Shown piece by piece: positions 33,511-44,900 of a DNA stretch of 64,000 nucleotides (positions are counted from its first letter, which is position 1; every line of letters starts with the position of its first letter). The DNA lies in the NCBI GenBank assembly GCA_038049695.1, contig CP142452.1, positions 79,844,501 to 79,908,500 of the forward strand, in the 5' to 3' direction. The notes under the pieces were generated by a model. That model was not told where the DNA came from. It ran no database searches and saw only the letters and a program-made list of their open reading frames with translations. The position numbers and the translations under genes were made by a program. This stretch comes from Cinnamomum chago (lineage: Eukaryota; Streptophyta; Magnoliopsida; Laurales; Lauraceae).

Positions 33511-34421
33511 TTCATTAGATCTTGAAATCCTCCTTTCTTCATTGTTTTATACATTTTCTTCCATATCTCCTCTAGGCTCCTCTGGCTATTTATTTTGATT
33601 CCATTTTCTTCAATGGAAACGTTATTAGATGTTAATCTTTAAAAATTTTACACCTTTGTGTACGAAGTCTATCTATTCAATTTCTATGTATTATAATGTA
33701 AATGCACATTTGAATAATATTATTGATTTGCTTATGTATATTGGATTAGAAGATTTCCGACTATATTATGTGATTGATTTGAATTAGTGCCATCATCATG
33801 GGACCTGTGGAATTTAGGGAGGCTCCTATCTATGGGGACGGTTTGGATGAGGGCTCCCCAAGTCAGAGGAGAAAACTCTCCATATTGTATAGTAAGTATA
33901 GCTTTTAAATAGCTACTAGCCTTGTTAGGCCACTTTGAAGTAGATGAATCAAAGGAGAGTTAGGGGGAGCATTAGGGGGTCGGAAGTATATATCCTTGGC
34001 GCCAAACAGGCACTTTACTAATACAATAGAAGTCGAATAAAGCCTTCATTTTTCAGATAAGATGTCATATCAAATGCAGTTTATTTAAAATTTCCTTCAT
34101 CTTTTTCATACAAAAAGTCAAAAAGCAACTACATTTATCCACTAAAATATAAAAATACTCCACTTTTTTACATAAAAAGTAAAAAAGATTCTATAACAAA
34201 TAACTAAAAATAAAATATCATCATAGCCTATTTATATTTTATTATTTCTTCAAAATCAACTTTATTTAACTTGACTCAATTAATAGAGTCACCAAAATGG
34301 CCCAAATTAAATTTCTTTTACAAAGGTGGATATTTTTATATTTTCTTAAAATACTAAAAATTGATAGACTATTTGCTAAGTGCGGAAACTCTCTTTTTGA
34401 GATTGGAGAGATTTTGAATAT

Positions 34422-34459
<38 letters not shown>

Positions 34460-34845
34460 TTCGACGGTTATCAGGTGTGCACCTATTAGTGGGGCTGAGT
34501 GAGCTCCATATTTGGTTCATCCAAATAGACCAAAAAGTGGGACCCCCAAAATTACATGGGTTACATGACCCATCTGAATGAATTTGGTCCACAGATCGAG
34601 TGTGCATCAATTGGAATAGACCGTACGTGAAGCCCCGGTTTACCCGGTCATGCCATTTGGGTAATCAGATAATTGGCGACAATTGACAATGCTTAAGCTA
34701 TATTGGTCCCTTATATTTTAGATAATAGTATAAAAGGGTTTTGTTAGTCGCAATTTTCATTTAATGCTGTAGTTTCAAAAAAGTCTTTCAATTAAGTCCT
34801 TTTAAGTTAAATTGATTGATTGATAATAACTTGAACATCTGGGAA
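33511..34845. other. Gene-free intergenic stretch
   Basis: AT-rich. A TA microsatellite (34,418-34,460) is followed by a block (34,470-34,630) with 'GTGTGCACC..TTAGTGGGGC...GGTTCATCCAAATAGACC' wording shared loosely with 28,370-28,560 and 6,190-6,360, probably degenerate copies of one MITE family. No gene recognised. Confidence 0.4.
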
Positions 34846-34997
34846 GCCGGGTAAAACCCTTGTGGCCTCCAGGTGGTAGTACAAGTAGACTCAATCTTTG
34901 GTTCTCGAAGATCGGAGATGGGGGTCGATGCCAAGATCTCTAGCTCCAGAAGAGGGAGGAACCGTAGTCGTGACCACTCGACCAACTCCTTGGGGTG
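34846..34997 (-). mobile_element. Second copy of the 25-kb SINE family, 3'-truncated
   Basis: Minus-strand ACACCCCAAGGAGTTGG, then TCGAGTGGTCACGAC, CTACCACCTGGAGGCC and GTTTTACCCGGCTTCCC match the SINE at 25,015-25,229 almost throughout, but the last about 35 bp and the poly(A) tail are missing. Confidence 0.75.
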
Positions 34998-35657
34998 TCT
35001 CTTTCTATCATGTATAATGTATTGATTTTTTATTCTCCTTTTACCCCTCAATTTTTTTTTCTCTTTCCAATGAAAGAGAAATTTGTAAATTTACGAGGGT
35101 ATTTTTTTTTTTTTTTTGTCTTTTACTTCCTACCAAAAGATATGACCGAATTTACTCCACACCTCTTTCATGAATCCAAATCCTCCAACGTCTCCCTCAT
35201 GCTAAGATAAACAAAGGGAGTGAAACTCGATAGTGGGTCCCTCCTATTAAAATTCTGGAACATCTCATATAGGACTTCTTCAAATTTCACTTCAATAAGA
35301 TATTGTGCCACCTGAAAAGGAAAACAACCCCATTTAGGAAATTCTAAATCCACTGATGAAATTTCTCATTTTATATGAAATGTAACTCTAATATGATCTA
35401 CCCTACCCTAGATATATTTTTGTGAAACATTTGAATTTTTTTTATAGTAATTAATTTGAGCATTTTAAAAGTTATAAGTTGCACTGGACCATTTGAGTAA
35501 AATTTGTTGAGGACTATAGACTACAATAGGAGCCGTTTTTGTTCATTGATTTAGATTTTTCACAAGTGGTTCCCCAAAATTCCCATGAGATTGTTATGTA
35601 ATTTTCTATCTTTTCTTCATTTTTATTTATTTATTTTTATATGTCTACTTGTGGAGG
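34998..35657. other. Gene-free stretch
   Basis: AT-rich sequence with a T-run (35,102-35,118); no gene or element recognised. Confidence 0.4.
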
Positions 35658-35662
35658 ACCTT

Positions 35663-38600
35663 TTTGAGAACCCGACCCCTAATTTTCTGGATTAGTGTTG
35701 TTTTATTTGTGGATTAGTTTCTCTAAGTTGGATTAGTGTTTGTTTGGTTGAGTTTGTGAGTTAGAATGATTTTTCAATGGTTTTGGGGAATTTTGAGTGC
35801 CTTAATAACTAGTGGGGCCCTTTGGGGGTTCCTTATATGACTTTACGTTACTTGGGGGATTATCAATGATTCCTATGATTTGTGTTTTTATCCCGTTTTA
35901 CTTATCTCGTTAATCCCGACAACTTTCATGTTGATCCCGTTTGAGACCCCGAAATCCGATTTCCTAGCCTTGAGGGTAAAATAGTTATTTTACACCAAAC
36001 CTGGACACAATTGTCGATATCCCCGAAACCCGTGAAACATATATTTTTTAGAAACTAGATATTTCGGCGATCATTTCTTCATTCTTCGTCGAATTCATTT
36101 GAAGTCCCAAAAACCATGATTTCAGCCCAAAGAGATTTTCTAGTGGTAGGACCCATTGTCACTTGCTTATATAAGAGGAACCCATCTCCCTTCTCTTCCA
36201 TCTCCATTTTCCAGCACAAAAGGCAGCCTAGGGTTTTCTCTTGCAACTTTCTCTTCTTCTTCTTGCTCTTTCCATCTCCAATCCACACCAATCTTGCACC
36301 AATCAAGAAATGGAGGTCATCTTCTTCCTCCCCACCTTGCAAGCTTTCCATGGATGCTATTAGAAGAGAAATCCACTAACATTGAGACTCTCCTTGAGCT
36401 AACTCTTGACATTAGAGGACCTTCCAAGTAAGCAATCTTCTTCATCTCCTAGATATGTATTCTTGTGACCCTAGAGAAGCTTCATCTCCATTATTGAAAG
36501 TTCTCTCCTTCTATTTTATTGTTTGACTCATTTTGGGGTTTGTTTTGGGGGTTTTGCTTGTAGCTTTGGAGCTTGGATTTGGAAGAGTGTTTAGGCTTGA
36601 TTTCTTGATTAGAAGATCCAAGGCAAGTTGATGAAATGATAGTTTGAGCATTTAATGGTTTTATGAGAAATGTAGTTGGCTTTGTCATTCTTATTCATGT
36701 TTATTAGCTTGCATTGATTTAAAATAAATGCTCATTAAAGAGTTTTGCTAACTCATTTATTGTCATGGAAATGTGATTTATAGTCTTTCATTATGTCTTG
36801 ATTTGAGTAAATGAATCCTTGTGTATGGTGGTTTCCTTTTCTCTTTCTCTTATGGTGGAATGAGGTGAAGAAGATGTAGATTTGATGAATGTTTATGGAT
36901 GTTTCTATGGTGTTTTAGATGATGTTTGAAGGGAGTTTTGAGCCTTCCATTTTGATGTAGAAATGAGGCTCAAAGAATATTGTAAAAAGAGGAAAAAGGG
37001 GAAGAGCAGAAATGTCCCGGAACCAGTTTCTGGACAGTTCGCTCGAGCGAACTTGTCAGGTCGCTTCGCAAGTTCGCTCGAGCGAACTGTCCAGAAAAGG
37101 GTTCGAACCATTCTAGAGGACAGTTCGCTCAAGCGAACCTTACTACGCTCATGCGGACCCTCCCAAAACTCATTCCAGAAAGTGGTTAGCTCGAGCGCAT
37201 GAATTGTTCACTCGAGCCAACCTAAACTGGACGAGTTCGCTCGAGCGAACCCTCCCAGAAGGCCATTCCAAAGACCACCTTGCTCGAGCGAACTCTCCGG
37301 TTCGCTCGAGCGATGTGCTCTGTTGATCAAGGGCTATGTTTGGGACAGTGATGAATTGTTTAAATGTTTTGACACTGTTCATGGAGAACCCCTCTATGTC
37401 AGGGAGATTTATTAGACAATGTTTGAGGCCAATTGAGAAAGAAACCACATCACGAAGATTCATCAAAGTTTTGAAATTACCGAGGTGTGTAAGGAGCCCG
37501 GAATGTCTCCAAACTCAAGGAGTACCAAGTTGTCATTAGATCGACATACGAGACCCCTATTCACCCTAAACAAATTTTGAACATGATACTCTACCCGAAA
37601 TTTCAATTGTTCATTGTATTTCCTTGTTCCCATAATTTATACTACATGACTTGTTATTCCTGAAAGCATTGAAATTGTACTTCAAATAATTGCTAGTCCC
37701 GAAGTGCATTGCCGGACATGAAATGACAGTTGTGCCTTTGAGCACCCCCGTCACACCCGTTTAATTACTTGAACTTGATGTATTTTGCACATGTCTTGAT
37801 TTCTGTTATTTGACTTATGAGTCGGCACCACTAAGCTTGGATAACCTTACCAGTCTGATCCACTGACTTGGAGATCCCCCTCTTGTCCCGCTAGCTGCAA
37901 TTTTGTTCCCGCTATCCTGTTTTTACCGTGGTCTTGTCCCGATGCTGCAGATTGCTACTGTGGTTCCCGATGCCCGGCTCGCTACTGTGGTCATGTATAA
38001 TATATTATATGTATATGTATATTCCGTTGTTTCTCCTCACCTCGTGTAACTGAGATCAACACTTTGATATTGCTCTGTCACTTCGGTAATAGAGGATTTA
38101 ACTTCGTGTGGTTGTCATCTTGCTAGTTCTCGATTCCTTGGACACCTTACATGTTTTATATTGCTTATTTGTTTTCCAGTAAATGATTCATTTCTTTTAT
38201 GAAAGTTATTGTTTAAATATGTGTTAATGTTTTCCAAGGTAAATTCAGTTATTGTTATATTGTTTCTCGTTACTTATTACACTCATATGCTTTAAATGAA
38301 TACCCGATTTGTTAAATATCCATGCTTTTACATATGTTTTAAATGACACTCGTTTTGCCAGATCTCTATGTTCACACATGTTTTAAAGGAATACCGATTT
38401 GTCCAATATCTATGCTTTTACAGCTGTTGTAAATGAACACATATTTTGCTAGATCTCCATGTTTTACTCATGCTTTAAATGAATACATGTTTTGTTAGAG
38501 ATTTATGATTTTCCACCTGTTTTAATTATATGCAGTCTTTGATCAAATAATATGAATTATCACATGCTTTACTTTTCAGCACATTTATTATCATTCACCC

Positions 38601-39137
38601 ACCTGTCAGACCGTCGTGTCTGACCCACTATTTTGGTACTCAAGTCCAGATTTCTTCGTCCCGAGATGAGTGCTTTTGTTGGCTGTGGAGTCATGATTTG
38701 CAGGTTGTTTTGTCGGCTATGTCACATAGACATTGAGCTTGACATCGGAGTTGCGTCACATATGGGTAGTGGTTATTAGCTTGTTTTTGTATGGCTTTTA
38801 TTAGCCTTTTTCTTGGGATTCTTAATTAATGCACATTGATAATTGTAACTTGAATATATATGGTAATGTAATATCCTGTTACCGTTAGCTCTGTACTTGG
38901 TTGTAATGGTTTATTCCAGTCTGATATGATTCTTGATATAATAGTTATATGCTAACGGTTGAATACGACATGGAATCTGATGGCCACGGACTCCGGGTCA
39001 CAACGCCACTAAAGCTTCCGCAAAATATTCAGAGTGTGTTGGAATGTGTTGTCTTCACACACGCGGATCTTGGGAGAAAAATATAATTATCCTTAATCCC
39101 ATTCGCGCCCCTGAGGTTTTGGTTTGGGGGCGTGACA
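35663..39137 (+). mobile_element. Solo LTR, about 3.5 kb, Gypsy-like, TSD ACCTT
   Basis: Bounded by TTTGAGAACCCGACCCC (first bases TT, probably mutated from TG) and GGGGGCGTGACA, with the exact 5-bp duplication ACCTT at 35658-35662 and 39138-39142. A TTATATAAG box (36,167-36,175) followed by a pyrimidine-rich leader and the GGGCGTGACA end give plus orientation. No PBS or pol is present. The ends resemble chromovirus (Tekay-type) LTRs (inference). It carries a palindrome array at 37,036-37,314. Confidence 0.82.
37036..37314. repeat. Array of nine AGTTCGCTCGAGCGAACT palindromes and variants
   Basis: Two perfect 18-bp palindromes (37036-37053, 37071-37088) are followed by near-perfect or decayed versions at about 37122-37138, 37144-37158, 37186-37200, 37206-37221, 37233-37250, 37280-37294 and 37299-37314. 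The core is GCTCGAGC, with spacing irregular at about 20-50 bp. It is strikingly CpG-rich compared with its surroundings. Role unknown: possibly a regulatory or packaging element of the LTR. Confidence 0.88.
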
Positions 39138-39142
39138 ACCTT

Positions 39143-40159
39143 TAAATCATTAGTGGGCCACATAGAAATGTTTAATTTTCAATTAGAAATTTTACTCCAA
39201 CATATGATCTAGGCCCATTTATACATTCTCCTCCTGGGCCTTCTCAAACCAAACCCTAGGAGCAAAAGTTAGTAAAATTAGTTTTTGCAAATTCTACATG
39301 AATGTGGCCTTAAGAGATTTTATTTCTTTCTCAATGTGGAGAATATACAATAATAGGAAGTTTGATTGGAAACAGTGTTCAACCAATAAGAAATACCAGT
39401 GGTATGGATCATCAAGGTCAAGACTAAGTAAGGCTGGAAGATGAATCAAGCAGTAGCAGTAAATTGCACGTTTATTAGGGCTTTCATTTTTGGAATGTTT
39501 AGTAAAGGGAAATTTTCTCCATGGCCGTTCCTTCATTGATTTCTTGGTCTTAACCAAGTTTCTTCTTTTAATAGAAAAATATAAGAAAGAAACTTTATGA
39601 AGGCCGAATCCTTGGCACCCAATTGAATTCCCAAAAATTATTAGAAATGTATTCAATGTGGTTGACATAAGAGAAACAAAGGTGAAGATTTAGCAAGTGG
39701 TAAGCTCGTTTCGCATCATTCTAATAATATTTCTTTTATGAGAATGAATGAAGAAAAACTTGTTCCTCTCTCCTTTATGTATTTCTTGTAAAATTTATAA
39801 CAAAGGGGCTTTTGGAAACTAAATATTTAAGAGATTTTGCTATACTGTCACGTACTTTAAAATATGATCGCCTAAAAAATAATGTATTTTGATAACTTAG
39901 AAAGTATCTTACAAATTTAACTTTCTTCAAAAAACCTTTATATTAGATTATTCATTGATATCTTGTATAGATTATAGAATAATCTTCTCAAAATGCGAAT
40001 GAAGCGTTTTAGTAAAAATCATTAGAAGAGCAACCATTAATTATAGTCACCCATATTGTTATAGGAATACAACTATGACTCCTAATATTAAATTGGCCCC
40101 ACAGTGCTTACAAATTTAATATAGGGTCACATAGTCATATCACAATTACATAGCTCTTG
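39143..40159. other. Gene-free intergenic stretch
   Basis: AT-rich; the minus-strand open frame at 39,294-39,668 has no recognisable similarity and biased low-complexity content. Nothing else supported. Confidence 0.4.
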
Positions 40160-40370
40160 TTAATTATCAATGTTCGATGGGTCCTACAAATGTCATACTA
40201 TAAGACTTTTATTATGATTACCAACATTAGGTGGGTCCCATATTGGTCACAAAGATTAAATTGTGTGATTGCAATTTTCAGTTTAACATCATTAAATGGG
40301 TCCCACTATTTGATAGATCCCCTAGTATTAATATGACTACAAACATCAAATGGGTCCCATAATGATAGCT
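40160..40370. repeat. Degenerate tandem repeat, about 55-62 bp
   Basis: The motif 'AACATCAAATGGGTCCCA' recurs four times with drift (near 40,168, 40,224, 40,290, 40,345), separated by AT-rich spacers of similar length. Confidence 0.55.
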
Positions 40371-40600
40371 ATCAACCCTAAAAAAAGAAAAAGAAAGAAA
40401 AAAGCTAAAGGCCTAATTTGTATCTGCACCTTATGCCTTCCCATCATAAATAATCTTTTCTTTGAACTCGTCTCCCCATTGATTTCTATCTATTTAATTC
40501 TATGTAAACAAATGGGCCTTAACTCAAATATAATCCTTACAAATAAACTTGGCCAGCAATGCACCCAAAATGATTTTCAAAGAGAGCTACTAGAATTGGG

Positions 40601-40765
40601 AACATCTAAGGATTCCCCCCACGGTGACTGTGAGTGGACCAATCATGGTCCACCACATCATCGTGGGCAGCCCCTGCCCGGATGTATGCTAGGCTTCCCA
40701 TAGTGACGTGGCGGACCTTAATTGGTTCACTCACGATCACAGTGGGAGAAATACTTAGAGGATCC
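40601..40765. mobile_element. Foldback MITE, about 165 bp
   Basis: Left half (CTAAGGATTCCCCCCACGG, then TGTGAGTGGACCAATCATGG, CCACCACATCATCGTGGGCAGCC) pairs with the right half (GGCTTCCCATAGTGACGTGG ... TTCACTCACGATCACAGTGGGAG). Belongs to the same family as the foldback that follows. Confidence 0.7.
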
Positions 40766-40775
40766 AAACTCGAGC

Positions 40776-41002
40776 TGTTAAATGTGAATTTGGATCACCT
40801 ATCACAGTTGTTATACCTTCATCGTGAGTGGACCAATAATCGTCCGCCACATCATCCAAAAATCGAGGTGATTTTGAAGTTTAAATCAGATGAAAGAAAA
40901 ATCACCTAAAGTTTTGGATGATGTGGTGGATTGTTATTGGTCTACTCATGGTGAAGTTATAACAAACGTGATAGGTGATCCAAACTCGTTAAATGCACAT
41001 TG
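40776..41002. mobile_element. Second foldback MITE of the same family, about 227 bp
   Basis: Arms of roughly 100 bp (left 40777-40876, right 40898 to about 41000) share TTTGGATCACCTATCAC, TTCATCGTGAGTGGACCAAT and CCGCCACATCATCCAAAA with the expected complements, and enclose a loop of about 21 bp. The GTGAGTGGACCAAT core is also in the 40,601-40,765 foldback. Confidence 0.75.
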
Positions 41003-41106
41003 ATTTTCTCTCTATGCACACTGGTACTCTCTACACTCCCCAAACTTACTCCATGCACACCTTATTTTGCCTAAAATGCCCTAACCCATGAAAATTTCAT
41101 TCAACT

Positions 41107-41131
41107 CCCCCCCCCCCCCCCCCCCCCCCCC
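41107..41131. repeat. Poly(C) tract, 25 C
   Basis: Uninterrupted C run about 860 bp upstream of the E3 ligase start codon; a CTC/TCC-rich tract follows at 41,390-41,427. Confidence 0.9.
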
Positions 41132-41990
41132 TTCTCCTCAATTCTCAACTCTCCAGCACACTCTATCAGAGAAGAAGAGAGAGCAGCCACCGTCCCTCAT
41201 TCTCAACTCTCACTCCCCCTAAACATTATCTTCTCTCTTCCTCATTCACGGTCATTCTCAAGATAAATTTCTCTTTTAAGGTAAATCACTCTCCCTCATT
41301 CTCCCGTTCTCATCTTTCTTGTTGTTTTTAAGGCAATGGATGTTTGTTGGCCTCATAAATGGTTGATTGAGCTTTCCCTTTCACCCCATCTCTCCCCTCC
41401 TCTCTCCTCCTCCTCCTCCTCCTCCTATCGTTCGTTTTTTTTAGAGATCGGTTTGACCCTGAGTGGCCGAACGGTCCCGAGAAAAAAAAAACGAACAACA
41501 TACATGACTGGGAAGAACAATGAGGGATAAGTGGAAAATGAGTGGGAAGAAGAGTGAGATATGAGTGAAATGAGAGTGGGAAGAATGACAAGACTTACAT
41601 AGATTGATATGTTGAGAGGTTAAGATGAGAGGGATTTGGAGGAAATGAGAGGAAAGTAAATATTTTATAAGTAGGGTGGGTGGTTGTGTGTAGGGAACAA
41701 CTCGAATTGCATAGATTTTGAAATCTATCCTTTTTCGTCATTTCCCTTATTTAAAAAAAACAGAAATGAAATAAAACAAAAACCAGTGTGCACTTAAGCC
41801 ATTCTCAGTTTTTAAAAGACATCCTTGACTCAAATTAAATTATCAAAAAACCATAAGGGACTACCACCTTGAAAGCCCTCCCCAAGTCTTTCCTTCCTTC
41901 CCTGTGAAGGAACTCCCCGGTCCAGCCCCCAATAAAACCAAACCAAACCAAAGCACCAAGACCCAACTCCTGCTCTGCGTAACCACCCAA

Positions 41991-44900
41991 ATGGACGAAG
42001 GAGAAGAAATCGATCTCTTCCCCATTTCTCAGCAGCATCGAGAACTCATGGCTGCCGAAACCCTAGAATCCGATTTCGATCTCGCCTTCCAATTCCAGCT
42101 GCAGGAAGCCATAGCCGCCTCTCTCCTCCACCAACAACCCCCCTCCTCCTCCCTTCTCGTCCACCACCCATCCCTACCAGATCCCATCTCCCTCAACCCC
42201 GATCCCCAACCCGACACCGATGACCTATCCTCCATCATGAAGCTCCAAACCCTAGAACTCGAGCGGGTCCAACAAGAGCGAAAGGACCGCGAGATCTGCG
42301 CCGCAGAGATGCGCCGCATCGCCTCCGATCTCAAGATTCGCGCCCACGATCACAGCTTCGCGCGCGAGATCGATCGCATGGCGGATGAAGAGTGGGACGA
42401 GTTTGGTGACGATTTCGAGTGCCCCATCGATGGCGATGGCGCGTGTTCTTCATCGTCTTTGGCGTCTACTGGGGAGCCTTATCGGCTCTACTTCAAAGGG
42501 CTGGTGGCTTATGAGGTGAAGAATACGATGGTTGTTTCTCAGTCCGCCATTGGAGTTGCTGTCTGCGACCCGCGCGACGTGCCCCTGCTCCAGATCAGGA
42601 AGCCGCTGATGGGGGCGGAGATGTCGCGCGGAGTTGTGGAGGCCAAGGCTTTGATTGAAGGGCTAAACGCTGTATTGTCTTTGGGTATTAAGAATGTTGA
42701 GGTTTACTGCCATTATGTGCCTCTCTACAATCAAGTGAGTTTCAAGTTTCTTGTTTGTCAGCAGTCATTGAAGTTTGTTTCTTTAAATTTGTACTCTCTG
42801 TTTTTTTTTTTTTTTTTTTTTGGTAGATTGTGTTGCAGATTTAATAAGCTTCTTTTGTGCTTTTGTGTATTTGTTTTGGCTGAATTACTACTACTGAGCA
42901 TTTAGGGGTAGTGTCAATATGTGATAAATTAAGAGAGACTTAGTTTGAGATAGTTTGGGGCATATTCAAACTCCAATACAGGCCAAGGGCCCACCATCAA
43001 CCCGCATGGACAAGGGGTAGGCCAAAGAGGAGATGGATGGAAGTAGTAAGTATATATCTGAAGAGGTGTGTCATATCCTAGGATTTGGCTTAGTATAGAT
43101 CGGAATGGAGAAGCATAAATTCAATTCATGTAGCCGATCCCAACATAATTGGGACAAGGCTTTGCCAGCAATGACGATGACGATTAATGCCTATTCACAG
43201 AGGGAGTCTACGGGAAAATGATTGCCACTGAATTTGGAGAAAAGCCTACTACTAGATGAAGCTGTATAATGTAGTGATCCAACTTAATCAGTTAAAGCTT
43301 AATCCTATTCATGCCAAAATTCTGAAAACAAAAGGAAAAGAAAAGAAAAAATGTCTATATTTGTGAATATTTCCAAATTTTTGCTCATTTCACACATAAC
43401 GCATTAAAATCAGACACCCGAGTACACAACTTTAACCATCTGATTTTGATTGCATCATTAGTACTCTACTCTTTGGTGTGCTGATAAACCTCTCTACCCG
43501 TGTTTGTTTTAATGTTCACACAAGCGTCTGTCTTGTGTGTATTTCCTGTTACTTGAAAATTGATTAATCTTTATGTTTCCAGTTGAATGTTTCCTTGTCT
43601 TCAACTGGAAATATGCCAGCTTGTTACATTTTGTCATTTTAGGAGTATTAAGTTGTCCAACTGGAATCATGCTGCATTTTATCATCATTATCTGAGCCTT
43701 ATGCCATCTACATTTCTAGAGATTACTGAATATGGAAGAAACTAATAGGCTGCATGCCACTGAGTTTGTAAGCATTGACTTCTGATTTAAACAAATCTGC
43801 TGATGACATTAACTTGTAATTTGCATGTGTACAGATGATTTAATTTGTTCTGTCATGTAGGTTACTGGAAAATGGGCAGTGAAGCAGCGAAAGATAGCAA
43901 ATCTAATTGATCAAGTTTATCCTCTTCAAAGAAAACTTGAGAAGTGCCAAATGCGTCTGCTTCCACGATGTGATCTCAAGCTTGCATCTAAACTAGCAAG
44001 GGAAGCAATAGATTCTCTAATGACAAGGACCATTGAATCTGATGATAAGACCCCGAAAGAAACTTGCACCATTTGTTTAGAAGATAATGATGTTTCTCAA
44101 ATATTTGTTGTTGATGGTTGCTTGCACCGCTACTGCTTTTCTTGCATGAAACAGCATGTGGAGGTCAAGTTACTTCAGGGAGTGTTACCTGGATGTCCCA
44201 AGGATGGATGCCCTACCAAGTTGAATGTGGATAGTTCCAGGGAATTTTTACCTACTAGGTTGATTGAGATCATGGCACAACGTATAAAGGAGGCAACCAT
44301 TCCTGAAACAGATAGACTTTATTGCCCATATCCAAAGTGCTCTGCTCTGATGTCAAAACGGGAGATGATGCTCCCTCAAGAGGAATCCTCTTCTATGCAT
44401 CAAGCCAATTATAGATCTGGTCTCAGGAAATGTGTCAAGTGTGATGGCCTTTTCTGTCTCAACTGCAAGGTTCCATGGCATGTTAATATGTCTTGCTCTG
44501 ACTATAAGAGGCTTAATCCTCACGCCCGCGCTGAAGATGCAAAATTACAATCGTTGGCAAGACAAAAGTTGTGGCGCCAATGCATCAAGTGCAAACATAT
44601 GATTGAGCTGGCTGAAGGCTGCTACCATATGACCTGCAGGTATTCTTTTCTAATGCTTCTAGATTTACTTATGTTGAGTAATATGGTTCCACTTCTGATG
44701 GACACTTCCATGCTGCAGAGATCTATTCAGGTGTAGATGTCCCTACACTATATAGTGGGTACCACATCAATCATGGTGTGGAGGTATTTACATTGCACAT
44801 TGGCGCCCACATCAGATATATGAGGGCCACTGGAAGTATGAGCCTAGTTTCCATGCCCTAGGCCTCCCACCATCAAGCTGTTTAGATGATTGGTGTGGGG

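Noticed and set aside
37036..37314. CRISPR-like or satellite array
   Set aside because: This is plant nuclear DNA, spacing is irregular and the units are self-complementary palindromes of different decay stages, inside an LTR.
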